Assembly (NCBI RefSeq): GCF_003144245.1
Contig: NW_020289976.1
Span: 1 to 64,000, forward strand
Direction of reading: 5' to 3'
DNA: 64,000 bases
Origin: Jaminaea rosea
Lineage: Eukaryota > Basidiomycota > Exobasidiomycetes > Microstromatales
Under the pieces are notes generated by a model that was not told where the DNA came from, searched no databases, and was given only the letters and a program-made list of their open reading frames with translations. The position numbers were made by a program, and so were the translations under genes. This document shows positions 30,483-44,108 of the stretch, in pieces; positions within the stretch are counted from its first letter, which is position 1; each line of letters starts with the position of its first letter.

Positions 30483-31287
30483 TGGTGTGGTCCTTGGCCT
30501 CGTGACCGTATCCACCGCAGGCAAAGCATTGGCGTGCCTGACATTCGTCGAACAGATGAAAGCCGGTGGAATGGGCTCGACATTTGTGACAATGCTGCTT
30601 CCTACCACGGTAGGCCAGTTCGTAAGACTCGGTGTCATAAAGGATCCAACCTGGGAGCGTGGAGATGTCCACTCCCGCGTGAGTAGTGAACAGAACGAGC
30701 AGGCGCCCACTGAAGAGGGCGGGCGTGATGTCGTCGTCGAGGGAGCGGTACGTTGACCAGACCTCCTCGACAGTACCAAAGTTGTTGAGCCAGATGCGGA
30801 TGAGCGGCACGAGTATCTGGAAATTGCACATGCCGGGTAGTCCTCGCAGGAGGAGGACGTGTGCATTGATTGGAAGAGAGGGGCCTTTGAAGGCGAATTG
30901 GAGATCTGTGTGCTCGAAGCGGAGTGCAATCTCGCCGCAGCGATCGAAATGCTCACGTTGCCGGAAGGTGACATCCACGTACCTCTTTGCGGAGTGAGGA
31001 GGTGGGAAGTTGATGAGCGGGAAGTCATCCCTAGTAGCAATGTTGATCTGCCGCTTGAGTTGACGTGCGAAGGCGGCCCATGCAGCCGTCTCCATGTCGG
31101 GACGGAAACGAGTGAGTATCCTCCAGCGACCAGTTGCTCGAGGTACCTGTATGCCACGGCGAGTCGGGTCAGGCAGCTCAGCGAAGGGTACCTTGATGGG
31201 TCCCTCCATTGGCCAGATGCGCTCCTCCGTAAGGATGACGCCTTCCAAGTCCTCGTCGTCGCTTGCCTCGGCGTCGAAATCATCGTC

Positions 31288-31323
<36 letters not shown>

Positions 31324-31863
31324 CTGTTGTCCAGCCTGCTGCGTCTGTTGGCCGTGTTGCTGCTGCGACTGTTGCTGGCGTGTGTCCTGATCGACAACCT
31401 CGCGCCTGGCATCTGCAACGGGGGCCTGGTACTCCCCTGCCACAGTGACTCGAGCGGCGGGAGCCGTCTCCTGAGCGGGAGGCTCTGTTGCGGAGCGGCG
31501 TTTACGGGGGTCAATGCCGCCTGTTGCATCGTCCCCAGCCATGTCGACGTCGCGGGTCGCGTTGTCCTCTTGGTCACGGGAGCTGAAGCGAGTGGCGGGT
31601 GCGTTCTGCTCGCCGGCGGGGCTGGCAGAAGGGGGCTGGGCAGAACCTTTGGGGTAGGGTGTCGTTTGGCGACCTTGAAAGGGCTGGAACGGGGATCCAG
31701 AAGCGGACAGGCCTGGTGTGGTACTAGCCGCAGCGTCGCCTCCCTCGGATCGAGGGTTAGCGGCGCTACCAGCGTTGGCGCTGGCCGAAGCATCGGCCTC
31801 ACTTTGGCGTTGTGAACGTCGAGCAGGGTTGGGGTCTGGGAGGCTACTTTTGGCCTTGGGCAT
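30412..31863 (-). CDS. LINE ORF1: nucleic-acid binding protein with zinc knuckles
   Basis: 483 aa starting MPKAKSSLPDPNPARR. The N-terminal half is low complexity and includes a polyglutamine tract (plus-strand CTG run about 31288-31332) followed by DDDFDAEASDDED. The middle (about 260-420) is a folded domain like the DUF4283/RRM-like part of fungal and plant LINE ORF1 proteins (KRYVDVTFRQREHFDRCG, PINAHVLLLRGLPGMCNF, SGRLLVLFTTHAGVD). The C-terminus has two cysteine knuckles, CHKCRAHSTGFHLFDEC and CFACGGYGHEAKDH; the second ends in His rather than Cys. Such proteins coat element RNA in ribonucleoprotein particles. Confidence 0.85.
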
Positions 31864-32957
31864 AACGAAGGAGAATGAAGGGGGGAGGGGGTGAAGGAGC
31901 GCGAAAGGCTGAGGACAGAGCTAGTGGCCCGCCTCTTATCCAAAAGTGCAGACGCCAGCATTCCCTCCAAAAGCGTCTGCTGGACGAAGCAAGCGTTTGG
32001 GCCGCCATCGTTGACTGTTGTCGCGCCTGCTGAAATTGGTGTCAAAGGCTCATCGCGAGCTCGGACCCCTTCCGCCAGCAGGTCACGGGTAGGAGAAGGA
32101 GGAAGAAGGAGTAATGCCTGCCAGCAACGCACGGCGCGGGAGAGAATAGGGGCTTGTCCAAAATCTTCGATATACCCAGGGTGTTTGATCGGTGCCAGCG
32201 AGGATGCCCCCCGGACGGACAAAGGCGGCCGCCGAGGATGTAACCCAAGACGCTGTTGCGAGCCTGGTAGTGTCGAACTTGTCCATCTCTTCCATCTCAT
32301 CATCTTCCAAGTACGGCAGCATGCTATCCATCTCCACAACCACCATGCGACCAACATCGAATTCAAGACCACCAGCACACAGCAACCAGGTGAGTACCGA
32401 GCGATGGTCGCTGCGTCGAGTGCGCCTCCCCTTGGTATTGCCCAGAGAGGAGTCAGAGCTCCGAACCCCTTCGTGACCCATCCGGTAGACGAGCCAAACA
32501 GGCATTCGATGCCCTCGTAGACTGCTATGATAGCGCTTGGTGGCATAAGATGTTGATCGTGCAACCAACTGGTCGCGGACGAAATCGACGTGGCGCTCAT
32601 GATGATAACTCCTAGTCCAACTAGTAAACTGAGCCTCGAAGCCAGAGCGCGCAACACCCACTGATAACGGGTGCCACGTCGATCGTTGTTCGGGGCTAGG
32701 AAGCTGTCGATTGCCATGTCTTGCTCCATGTTATTGCGTTCGCCGTCGTCAGGGGTAAGCCAGATGATGGTGTCGGCGGGTGCCCTAGGGGGGCGGTTGC
32801 GTACTACTTGACGCGAAAAGGACTCAATAGGACTCAAAAAGGGGGGACACCGTTGTGCCCGAGAGGTCGTTGACTTAAAAGACTGGGTGACCAACCCTCC
32901 TTCTCGCTACCACTAACCTTGAAAATGCAAAAATGCGATTTCCAAGGATCGAGGTAG

Positions 32958-32962
32958 AAAAA
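32958..32962 (-). terminator. Pol III terminator of tRNA-Leu
   Basis: TTTTT on the minus strand, 18 bases past the tRNA 3' end. It gives an outer limit for the LINE 5' end. Confidence 0.75.
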
Positions 32963-32979
32963 GGAAGGGAAGCGTTGGG

Positions 32980-33095
32980 TGACAACAGTGGGATTCGAAC
33001 CCACGAGGTTTCCCACGGCGAGTCCATGCTGTCTCGCTGACGAATCGAGCGAAACCTGCCTGAACACCGCGCCATAACCACTCGGCCATGTTGCC
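32980..33095 (-). tRNA. tRNA-Leu(CAG) with 37-nt intron
   Basis: The minus strand reads GGCAACATGGCCGAGTGG..., with acceptor stem GGCAACA pairing TGTTGTC (one G-U) and discriminator A. The D arm is GCC/GGC and the A box TGGCCGAGTGG. Anticodon stem CGGTG pairs CGCCG; the loop is TT-CAG-G with the intron (33058-33022) after position 37, the usual site. The variable arm is long (TGGGAAACCTC), as in type II tRNAs. The T arm is GTGGG-TTCGAAT-CCCAC with B box GGTTCGAATCC. Leu is chosen from anticodon CAG (33062-33060) and the long variable arm. Confidence 0.9.
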
Positions 33096-33334
33096 CACGA
33101 GGTCCGTGCGCCGAAATGAACAGTTAGTATGCCGCAGCGCCAACTCTGTACCCGCCCCTCGCAGATCGACACATTGGCAGGCGGCAATTTCGCGGCGGCT
33201 CGCTGCATTTCTGGTGTCCGTGCACGCTGCGTTGCGTTTCGTTTCTTGGATCAACACCACCACCACCACCACGTCCGACTCGCAGCCCGACCCCTTGACG
33301 CCGTCGCGGGGCGAATCGCAGCGCCACACGCAGC

Positions 33335-36300
33335 ATGTCCTCACCCTCTGCCCTTCCCCTGGACACACACGCACCTCCTCCAGGCCCTCTCCTCTCGCTA
33401 GCCTCCTCCCTCTCGACGCTGCTCGTCTCCCTCTTCTCCCTCCTCACCACGCTCCTCTCCTTCCTAACCGTCACCCTCCCTTCACTCTGCTTCAGCGTAC
33501 TCCACTACTCGCTCACTCTTCAGCTCAACTTCCCTTCCCTACTCGTGCTCTTCCTCTTGGCCCTGGCTGCGGGCTTGGTCTGGCTGAGATATCGACATCG
33601 CAGCTATGAGAGGTTGAAGGAACAGCCGTTGAAGGGGGACGAGGGGTTTCATTTGCACCCGGATTTGGGAATGGGAGCGGGAGAGGGGGGAGAGAAGATG
33701 GGGTGCGTAGTGCGCGCCACGATGATGCGCGTAAATTGCCCAGAGCTTACTCTGCCCTGCCCTCGCTCGCTCGCGCAGCCCCTTCCACACGTACCTCGAC
33801 GACTTTCTGCAGGCGATTCGCATCTTTGGATTCCTCGAGAAGCCCGTGCGTTGCGCTGAGCCACGCAAAAAGTCTGCTATCATCTCATCTCTGCGCCGCT
33901 GACCAATGCTTCGTCCTCGTGAACGCACAGGTCTTCCACGAGCTCGCCCGACACCTCCAGACACGCCGTCTCCTCGCAGGCGACTCCCTCTCCCTCTCCC
34001 TCTCCAGCGATGACGCTTCCTCCTTCTACATCGTCATCGACGGGCGCGTTCAGGTCTTCGCTCCCCTCGACAACGCCGGCGGTGAACAAGGCGAGGGGGC
34101 GTTGGATGACGAGGATCACCCCGGCTTGCAGTTGCTCAATGAGGTGGAGAGTGGCGGGACGCTCAGTAGCTTGTTTACCATTCTGAGTCTCTTCACCGAG
34201 GATGTACAGCTGGGAAGTGGAGTGGCAGAGAATAGCCCACCTTACGTCGGTGGTGTGCAGCCTCCTCCGCCGCCGCCGCCGCCTCTTGGGCAGCATGACG
34301 TGTGGAACGGGTTGAGGAGGAGAGCCAGCGCCATGCCGCCTGGTGGGGGACAGTTGCAGCTCTCCGCAGCCACGCTTCGTCATGTACCGGGGGCTGCATC
34401 GGGTTTCGAGGCCGTACACACGCCCTTTGACGCAGCCAACTCCTCACTCGATGCGGCCGCAGACGACGTAGCCTTCAGCTCTCCCGCGAGCAGGCCGCGA
34501 GACTCGAGTCCTATTCCTCCCAACTTCCTACCCCCTCCGCAGACGACGGCACACAACCTCGGCTCACCCACCCGCCTGCGCACGCAAAGACGCACGTCTG
34601 ACACGCTGGGCCGCAGCGACACGCTAGGCCGCAACGACACGCTAGGTCGCACCGACTCTTCCCCCGCCGCACCCGGCCACGCGCGATCCGACTCGATCTC
34701 GTCCACCATGCCCCGCGCCGGCAAGCCCCTCGTCCCCACAACCTACCCGACCGGCACCATCGGCCGAGCTACCGTAGACACGACCCTCGCCGTCATACCC
34801 GCGGAAGCCTTCAAGCGCCTCACCAAGCGCTACCCCTCCTCTGCGGCGCACATCGTCCAGGTCATCCTCACGCGACTCAGCCGAGTGACCTTTCGCACGG
34901 CGCATCAGTACTTGGGCTTGACAAAGGAGATCATGCGCACCGAAAAGAGGGTCAACGAGGTTGCGAGCTTCCCGTTGCGCGAGGGGTTCTATGAGCAGGG
35001 AGGGATGGAGAGATTGAGGCGCCGCTTCAGGCCAGAACCAGAGCCTCGCAGAGGGACCGAGGAGGAAGGGTACTTTCGTGATCGCGCAGAAGGAGTGCCC
35101 ACCGTAACGTCTCGATCTCGTCCTCCCACGACACCATGGGGCCACCCAGACCCGCCGCTTCGCACGCCAAACGCACGCAGCCACGTTGGACCGGGCGACC
35201 TGCTCAGCATGACGGGCACCAACGACCTCACGCGCAACGGGAGCCCGCAGCTCATCAGCCCAAAGCGCACGTCTTCGCGCTCAGAGCCGGACGCCGAGGC
35301 GGCCCACGATCGCGACCGGGATGGGGGCATCGGCACTCTCAAGGACGAAATCCTCGAATGCATCTCCAAAGCCATTGGTCTTTCCGCGCTTCCCCCCTCA
35401 TCCCCCACGCTAGGCGCCGGCAGTGAGGCTTCCCCCTTTCTCCACCCGCAAGACTCCGGACGACGCACGGTCCCCGCCTTCAATTCGGCCTTTGGTAGCC
35501 TGAGCATGCTGGACGGCCTATCCATGTTCGACGACGAGGCCAGCTCCCTCACGGGGGGCAGCGTGGCGGGGGCAGGCGCTCATCATGCCGAGCTGGAGAA
35601 CGAGGTGCAGGTGCGCTTTTTCCCCGCGGGCAGCACACTCGTCAAGGCGGGAGACTCGCAGGCCGGCCTCTTCTACGTCGTTGACGGGTTCCTCGATGTA
35701 GTTGTCCCGCCGCAGCAGCAGCAGCAGATGGGCAACGCAGCAGGAAAGGCCGGCGCAGCAAAGGAGTCAGCAGCGTCGGCGGCGTCTTCCCCGCTGAAGC
35801 GCAGGGCAGAACCGCAGCAGCAGAGGGGCGGGGCGAGAAAGACGTCTAGGATGACCGAGCAGACGATGGGTAGAGGGGCAGGCGCAGGCGCGAGCACCAC
35901 TACAGCTAGTGCGCCGGGGAGCGCCATTCGCTCCGACTCGACACGGCCGCGCCCCAATCCGTACGCCAATGCGTCGCCGTCCGCGCCCACCGCGCCCACC
36001 GCGTCCACCGCGCCCAAACCCATCTTCACCGTCCGTCGAGGCGGCGTGGCAGGCTACCTGAGCAGTCTCCTCGGCTCCCCCTCTTACGTCGACATACTTG
36101 CCAAGACGGACGTGTACGTGGGATATCTACCGGCAAAGGCTCTGGAGCGCATCATGGAGAGTCGACCTGCCACGCTTCTCACGCTGAGCAAGCGCTTGTT
36201 GACGCTGTTGAGCCCGCTGATATTGCACATCGACTCGGCCTTGGATTGGATGCAGGTCAACGCGGGACACGTCATCTTTCGCGAGGGGGACGAGGCGGAT

Positions 36301-38707
36301 AGTGAGTTGCGAGGCGCACGAGGTGCGCAATCAGTGCTGACTGCTTCTTGGCCCCCACCTCACGCGCCGCGCGCAGGCTTCTACATCGTCATCAACGGCC
36401 GTCTGCGCGCCATAGCCGACTCGGACGGGACGGTAGGCGTTCTCGCCGAGTATGGGCAAGGCGACTCTGTCGGCGAGCTAGACGTCATCACCTCGAGTCC
36501 GCGACAGAAGACTCTCCACGCCATTCGCGACTCAGAGCTGGTGCGCATGCCCATGACCCTCTTCAACGCAGTGGCCGTGCGTCACCCGCAGGTCGCGGTG
36601 CAGATCTCCCGCATCATCGGACGCCGCGTCAGGCAGGAGGTGGAGAATCGTCAGGCCGCAGCTAATACGCTTCGTACACAGATCCCCGGCTTGCCCGATT
36701 TGGGACGCAATAATGCCAACTTGAAGACCGTCGCCATCCTGCCGGTCACGCGCGATGTGCCCATCGTAGACTTTGCCAACAAGCTCCAGGCAGCCTTCGA
36801 GGATACGCTCGGGGCGCCGACTGCTTTCCTCAATCAGAGTAGCGTGATGAGCGTGTGAGTGCGGCGCGAGCCACACGAGAGACAGGGCTGAACGCCACGC
36901 TGATCCCGCCAATGCTGCCTCTCGGGCGCCGCCCAGCCTCGGGCGCCACGCATTCAACCGCATGGGCAAGCTCAAGCTAGCCGGCTGGCTCTCCGAACAG
37001 GAACAGCGCTATCGCCTCGTCCTCTACGTGGTGGACACGGTCGTCTCCTCTCCGTGGGCGCAGACCAGCATCCGGCAGGCAGATAGCGTCCTCCTCGTAG
37101 GCTTCGGCGATGACCCCGCTGTAGGAGAGTACGAGCGCCTCCTCCTCAGCATCAAGACTACAGCGCGCAAGGAGCTGGTGCTGCTCCACCCTGAACGCAG
37201 CGTGCCACCTGGATCGACGCGCGAGTGGCTCAAGAGTCGGCCGTGGATTAATGCGCATCACCATGTTGAGATGCCCGGGATCACCCTTAGCCATGCTGCG
37301 CCGATGACTACCGACCCAGGAGCGGTGCAGGCTTTGCGGCATTTGAAGGAGAAGTTGGAGACGAGCTTGCAGAGGTACCGTGTCAAGGGAGGGTCTACCA
37401 CCGCAGCCAACGGTCGTCGTCACCACTTTAGCGACTTTGCCCGCCTGGCTAGGCGACTGTGTGGCAAGAGTATCGGCCTCGTGCTGGGCGGTGGTGGGGC
37501 GAGGGGTTGTGCGCATGTAGGCGTCGTGCAGGCGCTCGAGGAGCGGGGTGCGTGGGGCGTGCGCGGCACAGGCTACCCACATACATGCTGACCTCTTCGC
37601 CCCGCACGCACGCACCCGCACGCCCCGCCAGGCATTCCCATCGACATGATCGGCGGCACGAGCATCGGGTCTTTGATCGGCGGCCTCTACGCCAAAGAGG
37701 GCGAGGTCGTCTCATCGTACGGCCGAGCAAAGAAGTTCAGCGGCAGAATGGGCAGCTTGTGGCGCTTCGCCTCCGACCTCACCTACCCCGTGGTGTCATA
37801 CACGACGGGTCACGAGTTCAATCGCGGAATCTTCAAGGCGCTCGCTGACACGCACATCGAGGATATGTGGTGAGTGCGCGGCGCGCGAGGACGGCGCGAG
37901 GACGAGGACCAATGTTCGTCCTGGCTCGCCCAATTAACGCCCAGCGCTCCTCCCCCCCGCTAGGCTCCCCTTCTTCTGCAACACGACGAACATCACCTGG
38001 TCCCGCATGGAGGTCCACACAACCGGGTACGCCTGGCGCTACATCCGCGGCAGCATGACTCTCGCCGGTCTAATCCCGCCGCTCGTGGACGAGGGCAACA
38101 TGCTCGTAGACGGCGGCTACGTCGACAATCTGCCCGTCTCCGTTATGCTGGCCATGGGCGCGCGCTCCGTCTTTGCCGTAGACGTGGGGAGCATCGACGA
38201 TACGAGTCCGAGAAGCTACGGCGACACGCTGAGCGGATGGTGGGTGCTCCTCAACAAGTGGAATCCATGGAGCGATGCGCGGAACATCCCTTCTATTCCC
38301 GATATCCAAGGGCGACTGACCTACGTTTCCTCTGTCAAGACGTGAGTGCGCGGCGCGTCGTGACGAGGAGCAATCGCACTCCACGCTTACAACCCTTCAC
38401 GCCCCCACGCCGACGCCGCACCACCAGCCTCGAGGAGGCCAAACGCCTCAAGAACGTCTGGTACATGCGTATGCCCGTCGAAGGGTTCGGCACCCTCGAA
38501 TTTGGCGCCTTCAATGACATCTCGCGCATCGGGTACGACGCTGGTTCCAAGATGCTCGACGACTGGGCCGCAGAGGGCAAGCTCCCCGCGGGCAGCGGGG
38601 TAGCGGGCGGTGCGTGGGACGATGGTGAGGGTGGGGGAGTACCTGGCGTCGGACGTGATCGAGCGGGTAAGAGGGGAGGGATGAGCGCGCGCAGGAATAG
38701 CGTGTAG
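33335..38707 (+). CDS. NTE1: Lysophospholipase NTE1 (patatin-like, neuropathy target esterase)
   Basis: Eight exons: 33335-33702, 33779-33845, 33931-36301, 36377-36854, 36937-37547, 37632-37869, 37964-38341, 38428-38707 (1596 aa). All junctions keep the frame and use GTG donors. Nte1 deacylates phosphatidylcholine to glycerophosphocholine at the ER and on lipid droplets. The N-terminus has two or three membrane segments (about 20-85). Cyclic-nucleotide-binding-like domains are marked by [29 protein letters not shown] and [15 protein letters not shown]. The catalytic patatin domain has [14 protein letters not shown] (oxyanion loop), GGTSIG (Ser1309) and VDGGYVDN (Asp1427). [16 protein letters not shown] and [12 protein letters not shown] precede it and are typical of the family. 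Long Ser/Thr/Pro-rich linkers separate the first two nucleotide-binding domains, as in other basidiomycetes. A short repeat [16 protein letters not shown] lies in the linker. Confidence 0.95.
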
Positions 38708-39374
38708 CCGGGCGTGCTCGCAAAATCCTTATCTCGGCGCCTTGTGATGTGATTCTGCATCTCCTTCTAATCTAGTCGAGCCGCCTGGCTACCTGTGAGG
38801 CCGGCCTTCGCGTGGCGCGTGGTAGACTCGGCGGCGCTGCGCTCGCTCCCTCCCCCCTCGGCAGATGCCGGGAATACCGTAGACGCGGCGGGCGTGTCGT
38901 ACGATCGAATGACCGACTTTGACTTGGCTGGAAAGCTTGTCTCGTCTTCTTCGCGCCTGGGTGGGCGGACGTAAACGGCTCTTTGGCGCCTCATGCACCC
39001 TTATCTCTACGCCAGTCCGTCTGCACGACGTGCAGCCTCGCAGCGTCGTCCGATCGAGGCCGCCGCGTAGAGTATGTGTGCCTCGAGCGTCTCTCCGCCC
39101 GTCGCGCCGCCCGTCGAGCGCTGCTTGTTTCACGACGGCATCTGGCTGCGCGTCAGACATCAGTGCGAAGAGGCGCCGGCAGGAGGCCGTGCGCCAGGAA
39201 AAAGCCTGTCGACGCCCAGTTCTTCCTACCGTCTGACTGAGTGAGCGAGTGGCCAGAATGAAGCTCGCTCTGAGGGCGCCTGGAGCGCAATGGTATTTGA
39301 ACCGGGCAAGTCGAGGTTGGCTGGCGTCGCCGCCTCCCCTCCGTCCAACCATTTCCCCTCGCCCACACACCACC
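38708..39374. other. NTE1-GDH1 intergenic region
   Basis: It holds the NTE1 3' end and the GDH1 promoter. Overlapping open frames on the minus strand (39397-38789) are Arg-rich and lack family features. No RNA gene was seen; a T-arm-like GGTTCAAATACC (minus, about 39290) does not fold into a tRNA. Confidence 0.45.
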
Positions 39375-41114
<1,740 letters not shown>

Positions 41115-41607
41115 TCGCGGCGTGCGCTCCGTGCGCTTCGTGCGCTTCGTCGTGTTGTCTCGTCGTGTGTTCGCTTGTTTGATAGAGTTGTGAGAATGCT
41201 ATTGCCCATGTAATCTTAGAGACACGGGAGCGAGGCGTGGTTGTGCGTCACTCAATAGCTGCTGCTCGCGGCGACTTTCATCCTTCGGCCTTCCCGCCGA
41301 CGACTGCCGAGCCGCCGCCTCTCCGCCGCCTCGCCGCGGCCTCGTCATAGCGGCTGACGAGACTGACTTGGTTCCATGCGGGACCCGCGAACCAGTTGCC
41401 GTTGTTCGCTACGCCCGGCCGCCGCCCTTCATTTGGATCGAAGTAGGGCGAGTCCGTGCATGCATGAAGTGTAGAGCGCGGAGCCAGGGATGGTCAGCAT
41501 TGAGCGCGGGGTCAGCGTGGGCCGCTATGGGGATGGCGACGGCGGTCATCGTCGGGTTCACAACCTCACCATCATCGTCACCACCTCCTCCCCACGCCAC
41601 GCTCGTC
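41115..41607. other. Upstream region of the MFS gene
   Basis: GDH1 3' region and MFS promoter. The MFS frame is open back to 41368, with in-frame ATGs at 41461 and 41527, so the protein may start up to 49 residues earlier. GTGCGCTTCGTGCGCTTCG repeats lie just after the GDH1 stop. Confidence 0.4.
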
Positions 41608-43566
41608 ATGGCGAGCTCAAAAGGTCGCCCGGAAACGGCCGTCAGCAAGGCGACGAGCAGCAGCGAAACAGGCGGCGGTGCTGTCCCCCCGGATCGTACG
41701 CCACGCTCCACCCCTTGGGCCCCGCACCATACCCCCTTCTCCCGCATCCTCTCCGCCCACTATCCCGGGGATGGCACTCCCTCCTCCCCCTACCTGATCG
41801 GCTGGCTGGACAACGACGCAGAGAATCCGCAGACCCTCGCCAAGAGCCGCAAAGTCTTCCTCACCGGATTCGTCAGCATAGCCACGTTGGCCGTCGCGCT
41901 CGCCTCGTCAGCTTACAGTGGGGCCATCGATTCGATCAGGGCTGATCTTGGTGGAAGTCAAGAGGTTCTCGTGCTGGGAGTGTCCATCTTTGTGCTGGGC
42001 TTCGCGGTGGGACCACTCTTGTTCGCGCCGTTGAGCGAGTTCTGTGGGAGGCGTACCGTCTTCATTGGAACGTACTCGGCCATGACCCTCTGGCAGGCCG
42101 TCTCGCCCGCCGCGCCTAACTTGGGGGGACTGATCGCCTTTAGGTTCTTGGCGGGCGCCTTTGGGTCGAGCGCGCTCACGAACTCGGGGGGGACCATCGC
42201 CGACGTCTGGGATGCGAATACGCGAGGTTTGGCTATGGCCCTCTTCGCTGCGGCGCCCTTCCTAGGACCGTGAGTAGGCGCGCAACGCCCTACATGGGTA
42301 CGGATTGCTGACCAAACTCTTCCCCCCTGCGCTCGCGCCCGCAGCACGCTCGGTCCCATCACTGGCGGCTTCTTAGGCGAATCGGCTGGCTGGCAATGGG
42401 TCGAGGGCTTCCTCGCCATCTTCTCGGGTGTCATCGCCATCGCGGGCATGCTCTTCCTCTCCGAGACGTATGCACCCTACCTCCTGCGTGAGCGGGCGAA
42501 ACTCCTCCAAGCCGCGACGGGCAAGCACTACATTAGCGCTCTGGACGAGGGTAAGGACATCAGCCTCAAGACGCAGTTCAAGGTGGCGCTGGCACGGCCA
42601 TGGCAGCTGCTGGCAAGAGAGCCCATCGTTGTGGTCCTGTCCCTCTACATCGCTGTCATCTACGCCACGCTCTACTCGTACGTACGCAGCGGCGAGCTCA
42701 CCCATGTCGCTTCTGCACTGTGCTGACCTGACCCCCCCACTTGCGTACGCAGCTTCTTCTCCGCTTTCCCCCTCGAGTTCCAAGTACTGCGCGGCTGGTC
42801 CCCCGGGATCGGCGGGCTAGCCTTCCTCGGCATCCTGGTGGGCATGCTCCTCTCCCTCGTGTACGTAGTCGCCTACGAGAACCCGCGATACGTCCGCAAG
42901 AGCGACGCGTTGGGGGGCTCCACCCCTCCGCCGGAGGAGCGCCTCCCCGCCGCAATGGTGGGCTCCGTCCTCGTCGTTGTGGGGCTGGCCGTCTTTACCG
43001 GTACCAACGGACCAGACGTCTTCTGGCTGGCGCCCATCATTGCCAGCGCCCCCTTTGGTGCGGGGATGGTCTTGCTCTTCTTGGGGATTCAGAACTATCT
43101 CGTCGACTCGTACCTCGTTTACAGCGCGTCCGTCCTAGCGGCGAACAGCTTGATTCGATCCGTACTCGGCGCGGTATTCCCGCTCATCACCGACTACATG
43201 TACAACCCGGTCAATTGCCCCCTTGCGACGTGCGGGATCAAGGTCGGGGCAGGGATCAGCCTTGCGCTGGCTTTCGTCTGCCTGCCGGCGCCCTTTGTGC
43301 TCTACAGGAAGGGGGCGGGGATCAGGCGCAAGTGCAAGTACGCGGCGGAGGCGGCTAGGATCTTTGATCAGATGAACAAGAAGGAGTCGCAGCGTGAGAC
43401 CGAGGGGGAGGGCCACGGAGGCGAGGGCGATGTTGAGAAGAGCGGGGAGCGAGTGCGTGAGGCTGAGCGTGAGGAGCAAGCGTCGCCTACTGAGACGGCG
43501 CACGAAGAGGAGCGCGAGCACAGTGGGAGTGGTAGCGGTAAGAAGCTCAACGCGCGCGAGTCGTGA
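41608..43566 (+). CDS. MFS drug/polyamine exporter (DHA1 type)
   Basis: Exons are 41608-42269, 42345-42677 and 42753-43566 (602 aa), all in frame. The start chosen is MASSKGRPETAVSK; earlier in-frame Met codons exist. After a hydrophilic N-terminus with PYLIGWLDNDAENPQ (family NPxN-like entry) come about 12 hydrophobic segments starting FLTGFVSIATLAVALASSAY. Major-facilitator motifs: APLSEFCGRRTVFIG (motif A), IAFRFLAGAFGSSALTNSGG, and GPTLGPITGGFLGE across the first splice (motif C). These fit proton-antiport exporters of the Flu1/Tpo/fluconazole-resistance group. The long C-terminal tail (after about 520) is Glu/Arg/Ser-rich and cytosolic. Substrate cannot be told from sequence. Confidence 0.88.
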
Positions 43567-43950
43567 GCTCGAGTAGATAGATCTGTGTGCCCTTTTCTCA
43601 TATATCATGGATTGGCATTCGTTGCGGCTTCACGGCGCGGGAGGGGTGATGATCAGGGTCCACGGGTCGCGGAGAGGGGGTGTCGGCCTCGCTGCGTGTT
43701 TGGTTTGGAGTGCAACGCAGAGGCCGAGGTGCCAGGCTTTTGCACGCACGCACGCACACACACACGGGCGGGGCGGCTCGTCTCCTCTCGCGCCTGGGCA
43801 AACGACTGGCGGCTCTCAAGTCTGTCAGGGCTGGTGTGCCTCGTCTGTCCGCTCCGCCCTGGTTGCTCTAGCTCCTCGTTGCCAATTGCAGGCGACGCCG
43901 CTCGTCGGTTCTCCTTTCCACAACTACCACGCCACGCTGCGCTGCGCCCG

Positions 43951-43986
<36 letters not shown>

Positions 43987-44108
43987 CTCCTGCTAAAGAG
44001 CGCGCATACAGCCCCCCGTTTCTACCTCGTACTCCTCACCACCACCACCACCACCACTCCCTCCCTACTCCTCGACAGCGCCACATCGCTGTTCCCCCTC
44101 GCGCCGCC
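43567..44108. other. CHS7 upstream region with simple repeats
   Basis: Contains GCACGCACGCACACACACAC (43741-43765), a GAC run (43956-43986) and an ACC run (44036-44056), all within about 370 bp of the CHS7 ATG. The GAC and ACC runs probably lie in the 5' leader. No gene seen. Confidence 0.5.

Larger units (their letters stand above)
25450..32900 (-). mobile_element. Full-length-looking non-LTR retrotransposon (LINE, APE/RT type)
   Basis: The element is read on the minus strand, in order: 5' leader (about 32.9-31.86 kb), ORF1 (31863-30412), ORF2 (30482-25887) and a 3' UTR to about 25.45 kb. Both ORFs are open throughout, so the copy appears recent. No long terminal repeats are seen. ORF2 has apurinic endonuclease and reverse transcriptase, with no visible RNase H. 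That points to L1-like fungal clades rather than Tad1, but the clade is uncertain. Ends are approximate: the right limit is set by the tRNA terminator at 32958 and the left by loss of element-like sequence; no confident target-site duplication was found. Confidence 0.85.

Noticed and set aside
25408-32880. Short shared words at the two LINE flanks (TCAAAAAGG at 25408 and 32834; GACTTAAA at 25448 and 32871) as target-site duplications
   Set aside because: Only 8-9 bp, A/T-rich and two competing pairs; could be chance.
30483-32894. N-terminal extension of ORF2 as a separate membrane-protein gene
   Set aside because: Most of it is the out-of-frame shadow of ORF1 with Ser/Pro/Arg-rich composition; no homology-like motif is visible. 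Kept only as a finding about the open frame.
39285-39315. tRNA-like T arm (GGTTCAAATACC, minus strand)
   Set aside because: The stem does not pair and no acceptor, D or anticodon arms follow.
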